This document shows positions 24,865-58,500 of a stretch of DNA of 64,000 bases, piece by piece. The translations under genes were made by a program, and so were the position numbers. Positions within the stretch are counted from its first letter, which is position 1; each line of letters begins with the position of its first letter. The DNA is from Tiliqua scincoides (Eukaryota > Chordata > Lepidosauria > Squamata > Scincidae): the NCBI RefSeq assembly GCF_035046505.1, contig NC_089822.1, forward strand, positions 114,965,307 to 115,029,306, given 5' to 3'. Under the pieces are notes generated by a model that saw nothing but the letters and a program-made list of their open reading frames with translations, was not told the DNA's origin and did not search any database.

Positions 24865-25508
24865 GCCATCTTGAGTAGGCACATCCGGGTAGCGCACAGC
24901 CGCCATCTTGAGCGACAGCTGCAGACCACCTTCGGTCGCCATCTTGGAAAGACTCGCGGCGCGTTCCAGAGTTTTCGTAACGCGCCATCTTGTTCCCGCC
25001 TTCCACATCCGGGCAACGCGGCGCCATCTTGTTTGACTCTTCATCCGGGCCATTCTCGCAATTTTGGAGCCATTTTGAGAAGCGCCAATCGCTGAGGACT
25101 GGGGGTGTCACCATTTTGGCGAGGCTCCCCCCTGCGCGGGGCAAGGAGCGATTAGGCCGCCATCTTGAATATCCGGGCATTCAGAGCCACGCCATGTTTA
25201 ATTTGTCACGAGACGCGAGCCACATCCGGGCATTTATTACGGAGGCTTCTTGAAACTGAGGGAGAAGCCATCTTTGAATGGTGTTCCTCCCATCCGGGTA
25301 TTCAAGAAGCAGCCATCTTGGATGCGTATAGCCCTCGAAGGCTGCTCAGTGGCCATATTGAATCGCCAATGCTACGGGACATCGGCATACGGGCATTTTG
25401 TAAAAAACGCCATTTTGGTCTCTGTTTCAAAGGAAGGCAGCACATCCGGGAATTTCGTGACTCCATCTTTGTTTTGTATTTTGTGGGGGTGGGACCAAGA
25501 TGGCGGCT
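24865..25508 (-). promoter_or_regulatory. Array of YY1-like sites interleaved with CATCCGGG motifs
   Basis: GCCATCTTG or a one-base variant (GCCATTTTG, GCCATATTG, GCCATCTTT) occurs at about 24865, 24902, 24938, 24984, 25023, 25069, 25110, 25159, 25267, 25312, 25352, 25409 and 25461, plus a weak GCCATGTTT at 25191. All have the same orientation and the steps are mostly 36-57 bp. CATCCGGG occurs at 24882, 25006, 25042, 25223, 25291 and 25443, with TATCCGGG at 25170. The array ends with 'aagatggcggc' in the opposite orientation at 25498. The GCCATCTTG core is the known YY1 consensus read from the other strand (AAGATGGC). On the minus strand the sites read in sense orientation, hence the strand given. 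Function as a YY1 cluster is inferred. Confidence 0.7.
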
Positions 25509-25860
25509 TCCAGGAAAGCATGAAACCTGGAAGTCTTCATCAGAGGGAGGACTGCAAACAGTGTGCTCTAAAGGCCCTTTCAGACCCTCAATTAACTGCG
25601 GGAGTCGCAGGCTGCGCAATAAACCAGGGGCGCATTCAGCAGGGGGCGAGCTCCTGCAGTCGCTCTGAGGCGCCCAGAGACGCTTACTTTGTCCCCCCCG
25701 CAGGGCACCTCCTGCCTGCACACGCAAAGCCCGGGCTGGACCTGCCCAGAGTCGCTCCATAGTCCTGTTTGCGGGGAGGGAAGCGCACGGCGCCTCCCCG
25801 TAGAGGGCTCGTGATTGGAGGGCGTCCGTTTGAAACAGAGGGTGGAGTTTCCCCTCAACA

Positions 25861-49366
<23,506 letters not shown>

Positions 49367-50775
49367 AGGGCGCCCCCAGCTGTCCCCTCTTCTTGCCTGC
49401 TCCACAGCCTCTGCCTGAACCCCAGCCAGTCAGCCACCTCTGTGTGTGGAGGAAGATGGCACCACAGAAAGCACATTTCACACACTGTGGGGCTGGACTA
49501 TTGGGGGGGGGGGGAGAAGAGACACAGAGGCTCATGCGACAGGGGCCATCACTGTGCCAGGCCCCATCCTAGGAAGGGGGAAGAAAGAATGGAGCTCCTC
49601 CTCCACCCCTTGCTGCAGCCCTGTTAACATGGACACTTATGTTAGGGGTGTGTGTGGAAGGGGCATTTGTTATCCGGGGAGGGGGGCTGTTGGGGTTTTT
49701 TTACAAGTTGCAGTTACAGGAATGAAGTTCTTTTTGTATTCCCCAGCATCCTGTGTGTTGGGGGTGGGAGAGCTGTTCTCCTTGCCTCCAGTTCTTGCCT
49801 CTGTACAGACCCCCTTCCTCAGTTTAGTTTTTAGTGTCTGAGTTAGTAATGGAGAGGAGTCTGTGCTATTGAGGGGGGATGTAATGTGGTTGGACCACAA
49901 ATGCAGCTACTTCGATCGTTGGGGCGGGGGGGGGGGGAGTGCAGTTCATTCTACAGCAGCTGTTTTAATGCTCAGCCCAGGGTGCTTGTGGCTTTGACCC
50001 ACTGACCTACTCCCTCTTTCCCCTATACAAGCAGCAGTCCCTCCTTTGCAGCACAAGCCGATTTTTTCCCTCCGCTCATCCCTTTCCAAGCCACAAGGTG
50101 GCATTGTCTAGGCAGGTGTCTTGCCATTCCTCTCCATTATTTTGTATAAAACATTTTTTAGGAAAAAAAAATTAAAAAAATGGTGGTGGGGGGCTGTAGC
50201 CTGACTTACTGGGGCAGGGCTATAAGGTAGGAACAAGGCTGCAGGAGAATGTTTCTAAGTGCAGCTATCTTTCTCTTCCCCATCTGAGGCAGGAATCTAG
50301 GTTCTTCCTTGGAGAGGGGGCAATATGTGCATCTTCTTTACCCCATCCCATTCTGGCTGCCTCTCCAGACATTCCATAGAGAAGAGCAGCCTATGTGTAT
50401 TTGGCAGAGATGTGTACAAAACCCAAAGGGTGCACACCAGTTGCCCTGCCCTGCCCCTCTGTTTCAATGAGCTTGCCAGGCAAAGCAGCCCTTAAAAACT
50501 CATAAAAATTCCCACCACCACCCAGGAGCAGATCTCCCCTCCCTCCCTTGCTCTGTGCCCTGGTCTTTTGTATTATAGTGTATTTCGCTGTGTCCCCTTC
50601 CCTGTTCAATCCCTATGATCCCTTCCTACCTCTTTGCCAATTTATTTTCCATTGAGACAGGAATAGCCCTCATAGGAGTTTCCCGTGGCTATCCACCCTT
50701 TCCTCTACCCCAGTGCTGCGTATCTGTCGTTTTTGTGCTATTTTGAACAATTAAAGTCCTTTTTTTTTTTTTTTT
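49367..50775 (+). other. HCFC1: HCFC1 3' UTR with polyadenylation signal
   Basis: About 1.4 kb of CT-rich and G-run-rich sequence after the stop. An ATTAAA signal lies at 50750-50755 and is followed by a run of about 19 T. An earlier AT-rich stretch ('tgtataaaacattttttagg', about 50145) may be a second, upstream end. The ORFs inside it are not protein-like. Confidence 0.6.
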
Positions 50776-50929
50776 TTTGAAACAAGACTGTGTTTGCAAA
50801 ATTGGATCCTTCTTTCACTCCCGTAGGAGTTTTGGGCAAAATTTGGGAGAAGCGTCTTTTTCCGGGGGGGGGGGGGAGAGGAAGGGCTGCGCTATAGCTG
50901 TTTGTACCACAGAGAGGCATGAGAGAAGA

Positions 50930-51167
50930 GTTCATGTTTATTTCCAAGGACCTTAAATGCAAGCAGGCCAGCATACTATGTGGCTCACCTCTTGGGTGAC
51001 TGCCCTTTCCAGAGGAACAAAGGTGTGGACTATGGGGTCAGCTACACAAACTATGCTGTCATCTTGCCACCTGTCCTTGGTTGAGTCCTATGGGGTATGC
51101 GCCCCCCCCCAATTGCAGTGCAAGTGTATACAGAAAAAAGAAATCTTCCCATCTGAGTTTAGGCTCA
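50930..51167 (-). other. 3' UTR of the Rab-type gene
   Basis: After the TGA at 51168-51170 (minus strand) an AATAAA lies at 50942-50937 ('gtttattt' on the + strand). It gives a 3' UTR of about 230-250 nt, ending about 150 bp from the inferred HCFC1 3' end. Confidence 0.55.
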
Positions 51168-54100
51168 TCAGCAGCCACACTTCTGCTGGGGTGCTCCTTC
51201 TGGTGGCCTGGTCTCCAGGTGAACTGAGTCAAGTGGTGGCTGCTCGGGCACCTTGCGCTGGGGTGAGAAAGAGAAAAAAGCCATGAGGTGGCAAGATGAT
51301 GGATGCTATTAGGAATGGAAGCAGTGACTCCTGGGGCAGAGCTTTGCTGTAACGTTATGGAAATGCAGAAGGTAGAGGGCTATTTGGAGCTTATTACCAT
51401 GAGGGCACATGGTCTGGCTAGGGTCTATTTAGGTTTTATTGCTCTCAAGATACGACTGGTTTCTTACATGCTTTAGTACGTTGCGTATGGCCCATTCAAA
51501 CACATCTTGCACATTTGTGGCTGCTTTGGCGCTGGTTTCAAAATATGTGGCTTCATGAAGCATGCTCCATTCCTCAGCTTCCTCTGAAAAGACCTAGACA
51601 AAAACAGGGTTTGTGTGTGCTCTGTGCTCCCCTTTTTCTGTAGTACTAAGAGCTTGAAGCTTGTGCTTTTGGTCTATACCAGGGGTAGGCCAAACTTGCT
51701 TAACAAGAGCCGTATATGATAAACTTCAGAGATTTGAAAACCACAAGTGACATGTTTGAGAGTCACAATATTTAAGCATTTAAATTCTTAGATATATTTA
51801 CTTATCCTGAACATTAAACTTTCATTTTAATCCAGTGGATTCTCGGTTTATACTTGAGATTTATAAAGCTTGGGGAAAAAATTATCTTTTCTATTAATTG
51901 TGATGCCAAAAGGAACTCTGCCATTTATTCCTGCGAGCCACACATGTGAAAGCAGCAGTTTGGCCACCCCTGGTCTTATACAATGAAAACAGACTCTTCA
52001 GATGACTTAGTTCTTCACCAGATACCAAACTGTTCTTTTTGGTATTCTACATGATGACAACAGTGTGGAATCCATATAACCCCTAAAGCTTGTTATTGGC
52101 TTATACACAGCCCACCTACTGTAGTTCTGTGAAGAAGCTTCATTAGTCTCTGCCTCTACCTGGATTAGGTGCTATAAAGATCTGGAGTTCTGTTTACTAC
52201 ATTCCTTTCTTTTGTCGCATATTGTAAGCCCACCTCACGGTTCTCCAGGTCTGTCTTGTTTCCAATGACAGCAACAGGAAAGCTTGCCTCTTCCCCTGGC
52301 TCAATCTGCCACATGAGCTGCTTGTGCCACTTCTCCAAGGCTTGAAAAGAACTGGAAGATGTGACATCAAAGACGAGGAGGCAGCAGTCTGACCCCCGGT
52401 AAAGGGCAGTCCCCAGTGCCTGGAACCTTTCTGTGCCAGCGGTGTCCCAGATCTAGGGGCAGGAAAGAGGCAAGAGGCTAACTTTAGGCAAGAGGCCCTG
52501 GCTTCAAGACATAATTGGGCCCTTTTATTCTAGTAGTGTAGTAATGGGCCATTTGATGGCAGCAGGGATGGATTCTGTCCTGTCCATCTCCCCCCCCCCC
52601 CCCCCCGGAATTAGGGGTTGTCATAGGCTCAAGATGGTGTGAATTTGTGGCCCCTCCTATCATGCTATTAGGGAGATTCAGTAAACAATGGAGGAATCTA
52701 GTCAATATTTAAACAGGACTGTGTGAGCACATGCCCCAGGTGTGTGGAAGTATGTCATCTGACTTTAGGCAAAACTACTCTGTTACCTGAGCTGACTACA
52801 GTTCAGGACAACTTTTGTTCTAAAATCTTGAAGTGGATAGGAAAAGACTTTCTCCTCCCCCATTCTGCTGAGAGACCAGAAATAAAGCGGGTTAGGTGAG
52901 AAAAGCTGGAAGTGGCATTAGGTAGAAAGAATTTATTCCCATCCTACCAATCCTCCACAGCTAACCATTGAGAGTTGAGACATGGGCAGCATGTCTGCAT
53001 GGGCATCTGCTGCCCATGTCTCAGCTCACAATGGTTAGCTGAGGAGGATGTCTGTTCAGAATATCTTGCCTGAAAGTGTGTGAGCAATGCCTGGTTAAAT
53101 CAGGACTGTACCCTGACACTTCCCTGCTTCTCTCTGGGACTAAGTGAAAACTAATTTACACAGGTACCTGAACTCTGCTTTTCTTAGGGCAGAGGACATA
53201 CAGTCCTGAATATTACTTCCATAGATGGAAATAGTACTACTACTACTAGCTTCCATATGTGGGGAGTCAGGAAGGAGTTTTTTCCTTGGGCCAACTAAGC
53301 TGGTGTTGGGGCAAAGGATTGTATCTGGCTTTGAGAGGGGCCATCCCATCACTCGCATCCGGACTGCTGCTTGGCCTCTATGGGATTGTTATTCAAAAGT
53401 GGCTGGTTCTCTACTTTTGCTGTGATGTTGGCTTTGCTACTGTTCTAGGAATGTGCAGCCCTCACATGGAATAATTGCTGAAATCCTACAGTGTGGTCTG
53501 AAGGCACGTGATGTAGTTTCTGATGCAACTGAAGCTACCATAGATACTCGCCTATAGTAGGTGAAACTTTTGCCAAGTAATCAAGCTCCAATTCTCACTT
53601 ATCTCCGGGTCAATCAGAGGGAAAAGCCTTTCAACTCTGAGAAGTTTTGTTCTTCTCAGAACAAAGGCACCAAGTTTCTCAAGCAGCAGGCAGGCACAGC
53701 TCCTCAGAAGCAATTTGTTAACCTTTTATTCTCTTTCCTTCTGCTGCAGCCTGGTTCTGCTTGGCAAATGCTTGCAAAGCAAGTCTGTTTTTTGAAACAC
53801 CAAGATGGGAATCCTCCTTTCCAGCTGAAGCAGGCTACAATTCAATGCACCCTTACTTAAGAATAACACCCATGGAAAGCAGTGGGTCTACTTCTGAGTA
53901 AAAAGGGTTGCAAATATATGTAGCTGCATCTCTCTGCTGTGAATTGAATTGCACACTCCCAGTTATGTGTTATGGGTTGTATGTTGTACGTAGAGCTTCT
54001 GGCTTAACACACCAGACACCTTAAAGGTGGATTTGATTCCTGGTTCTCCTGCAGTGGTTCCCAACCTTTTTCACTTGCATATCCCTTGGCAGCCCATTTC

Positions 54101-55462
54101 CATAAATTGTACCCTTCATATTAGCAAAATGTTTGTAATTAATAATACAAGCCTTCATCTCCTCCATATGAAAACCCAGACTTCATGTTTTCATCAGATA
54201 TTTTCTCTTTTCATCTGTTTGAAGAACTGCCTTTGCACTGTTTTGCACCAGAAGTGTGCTGAGAAATTCTGGGTGATTGATCACTTTCCATATTATGTTT
54301 CAGCTTTTTTACTGTGCTGGTTTTCAATCACTGGTTCATAGATGAATTGATGACCAAAAACTAGCTATTAGCTTTCACAGCCAACTAGCTATCCCTCTTC
54401 CTGCCTTGCTGGTCCTGGTAAGGCATTCCTGTCTTGCAAGGCATTCTGGAGCATGACCTGCATTATGCCATTCTTTTTCAAGTACCCCTAAAGGTCCTGT
54501 TGAGTGTCCCTGGGAGTACATGAATACCAGGTTAGGAACCACTGTTTTACTGGTATGTTGTTTACATACCAGTGCACTTACTCTGATAGTGCTTACAAAA
54601 AGGTGAAGAACAGAATTTAAAAAGAATAAAAATGTATTTTATGATCTTTTACTATGTTTTTAATAAATTAGAGACTACAGTTCTTAGGTAACAATTAGTG
54701 GTGGGTTATTTTTCAGGATCTGGCCTCAAGTAAAATCAGACAAAACTATAGTCAGACACCCCCCTAAGTTTAACCCCCAACTTATCCGAGGGTCATAGAA
54801 AATTCCATGATTGTTGGCTCAAAACCTGCCCTCGACTTGGATCGACTTATAGGCGAGTATCTACGGTGAGTTGGCCTAGGTTTGGTAAACATGCTTTGAT
54901 GGGAAATCATGGGGGAAACATATGTAAGCTTCTCGTGGGAAGAATGAAGGCTGCAATCCTAACCAACTTTCCAGCACTGAGGTAAGGGCAATGCAACTTC
55001 GAGGTAAGGGAACAAACATTGCCGTACCTTGAGGAGGCCTCCATGACTGCCCCACTGGCACAGGTATGCCAGTGCTGGAAAGTTGGTTAGGATTGCGCCC
55101 AAAGTGTTTTAAGTAAGTCTTACAACTCAAGAGGGCTGAAGTGGGTTTCTAAGACTCTGAAGTGATCTATAACTTATTTGGGGTTATGGAGAGATTTAAG
55201 AACCCTTGAACTGCCTTTACACAAATTGCAAGAGGAAACAGAAGTGGAAAACTGCTTCTCTGTTGTCAAAGATAATTATGAAGGGGTTGGTTTACTGCAA
55301 GAAACACAGCAGAGACCTGTGGTGCCTCTTCAGGCCTAACAAATTTTTATTATGGAGAGAAGACTTTATGTATGAGATGGTTTGAATGCACAAATGTTTG
55401 CTTTATTCTGGACACTCATTCTGGCTTTAAAATGCTGCAAGGCTTTGTTTTATCTTGAAGGC

Positions 55463-55532
<70 letters not shown>

Positions 55533-58500
55533 AATGCATGAAAATGGCAATGGGTTAACCTTAGCTTGAACTTACCTGCACTGTTATTGTGCGTCCATCT
55601 ATGTGTACTTCTTTGCTGAGGAAATCTGCTCCAATGGTGGCTCTGTAGCGGCTGCTGAAGCGGTTGTTAACATACTGGTTCATCAGGGCTGACTTGCCTA
55701 CCCTGTGAGGAATGCAGCAGTGTCAACATTAAATCCTGTAAACCAGTTAGTGCCCTCTTTCCTCCCTTTAGCCTTTGAAAGGCTGTGTTTAGAGCTAGTC
55801 CTCTCCTGGTAAAAGAGAAGTTTCCTTTCCATTTTCCAACTCCATTACTGCCTCTGTATATGCACTGTGAGGGAAGTGGAGAAACCCTATAGTATGCTAT
55901 AGGGTGCAGAATTCAGCAGCTGAAGAACTCCAGCTTTTATTTTTTAAAAATGATATTGACTATTATGATTGCAGGGGGAACACATAGGGAAGCTTGGACT
56001 AAAAAAGTTAAGTGCCAAAATTCAGTACCTCATATCGTTTCCTGTACCTCCCTATGACTACCTAAGCATACTACAGCAGCTCTCAAGCCTTTTGGTCTCC
56101 AGAGCCCTTTATGCTCCTAAGTGGACTCTCCAGGAGGCTCCACACATGTGGCACAGTGCTAAGCAGATAGCAGCCACTTAATGGTGTACTCATGGAGTCG
56201 CTGAAAGGGTCTCAGGAAGCCCCATAGCTCCTTGGAGCACACTTTGAGAAATGCTGTTATACTCTATGACAGCATGTCTCAATCCAACTGGGTCAGGACC
56301 CACTAAGTGGGTCACAAGCTAATTTCAGGTGGGTCATGTACCACCTAGTTCAGCAACCACTGAAAATACAGGGTACAGAGCTGCAGGGCAGGATAGAGAG
56401 CACTAGGGTAGTAAGGGGGGCAAGGGGGCCAACAGCCCCGGGTGTCACCCTTGGGGGGGTGATACCACTAGTGAGCAAAATTGCTAAAATCGCGGTGGTT
56501 AGGAATGACCCCATCATGCTGGACATTGAATGTGTACTTTACAGTAAAACACAATGGGAAAAAACAGTGAAATATCTCTATTCTATCAAATGTTATGGCC
56601 AAAAAACAAAAATGCAACTGTAACAAATGACAAATGCATGGAGCCCTATGGAAAGTGAAACTTAGCCATATTGTGCATTTGCATGCAAGTAGGCAAGCTT
56701 GCCATAGTCCATTGGAAAGGACAGGCTGAGAGGAATCCAATGGCACCAGATTGGTCCTGATTCAATAAACGCAACCCCCCAAAACACGCAAGAATGAACT
56801 GTATTGAACCCTATGGAAAGCAAAACAGCTACATGTTGGTGTTGACAAATAGCAAAGGTGCCTTGACTCATGGTTAGGTCAGGCAAAGAGGAATGAAAGG
56901 CCACCGGAATGGTCCCGATCTGGTGAAAGTGGAGCTCAACAAATGCTCCAGAAGGCAGCCCCCCCCCCCAAATAAAAGGAGTAAAACAGAGGTTTGGACG
57001 GTAAGGTGATTTTTCTTTTTCTGGCTTATAATGCTAGGGGTGTCCTGATGGTGACATGGTTTAAATCAGTGTTTCTCAAACTGTGGGTTGGGACCCACTA
57101 GATAGGTTGCAAGCCAATTTCAGGTGGGTCCCCATTCATTTTAATATTTTATTCTTAATATATTAGACTTGATGCTATCATGGCATGTGACTGCATTTGT
57201 GGAAATGTTACAGACCTGTAAGTTTAACAAGCTACTATGTATGTTCTTTTAACAATGATAGTAAATGGGACTTACTCCTGGAATTGCAGCCTAGAATTGT
57301 TAAAAATTTCCCTGCTTTATGTCACTCCTGGTCATGACATCACTTCTGGTGGGTTTTGACAGATTCTAATTTTAAAAAGTGGGTCCCAGAGCTAAATGTG
57401 TTTAAACCAGAGCTAAACCACTGGTTTAAATAGAAGAACTTAAATTGAACTGGGCACTGGGTAGGGCTGAAAATCTTAACTGATTTGGGGGGGGGGGAGT
57501 GGGGCTATGATTGCAGGCAGGCTACAGACAAAATTCACTTGGTGGAACAGGGCTGGCTTCCCCTTGTTTTATTATTTTTGCTTTACTTTAATTATTTATA
57601 TTTATTTTAATTTCTTTGATATCATGTCCAGCCAAGGCATTACTTCAGGTGGGTCCTGCACAGATAATCATTCTAAAAAGCAGGTACCAGTGCTAAGTGT
57701 TTGAGAACCACTGCAGTAAGAGTAAGGTGACACCCAGGGGTTGGTGGTGACACCACTAGTAACTGAAATTGTGGTTTTTAGGAATAATATCATCATATTA
57801 TATACCAGTGTTTCTCAAACTGTGAGCCAATTTCAGGTGGATCCCCATTCATTTCAATAGTTTATTTTTAATATATTAGACTTAATGCTACCAAGGTATG
57901 TTTCAGCATTTGGGGAAACGTTACAGATCTGTACTTTTAATAGGCTACTCTGTATATGCTTTTAACAATGATAGTGTGTGGAACTTACTCCTGGATAAGT
58001 GTGGGTAGGATTGCAGCCTAGAATTGTTAAAACTCTTCCTGTTGATGATGTCACTTCTGGTCATGATATCACTTTCAGTGGGTCCTAATAGATTCTCATT
58101 CTAAAAAGTGGATCCCGGTGCTAAAAGCTTGAGAACCACTGTTATATACCATTTGATGCGTAATTTACAGCTGAATGCAATGAAAAAAAACTGGAGTGAA
58201 ATATCTTCATTCCATCAAAAGCTATAGCCAAAAAACCCAGAAAACAAAAATGCAACTGTCTTATGTAACAAAAAGTACATTTATTTATTCAGAAAATGGA
58301 TCAATGAGACTGAGTGTTTGAAGATGATTAGCTAATGGAACCAATAAGATGTTAGTAAGGTGACAGCCTTGGGGAGTGGTGACACCATCAGTGACCAAAC
58401 TTGTGAAAATTGTTGTTTTTAGGAATAATACTATCATGTTATACCATTGATGCATAATTGACAGTAGAATGCAATGAAACAAACTGCATTGAAATATTTG

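Noticed and set aside
24578-25180. A 200-codon minus-strand open reading frame over the YY1-like array
   Set aside because: Its protein text repeats KMA/QDG-like fragments that are simply the translated GCCATCTTG words; no Rab, zinc-finger or other domain is visible, and no splice pattern supports it.
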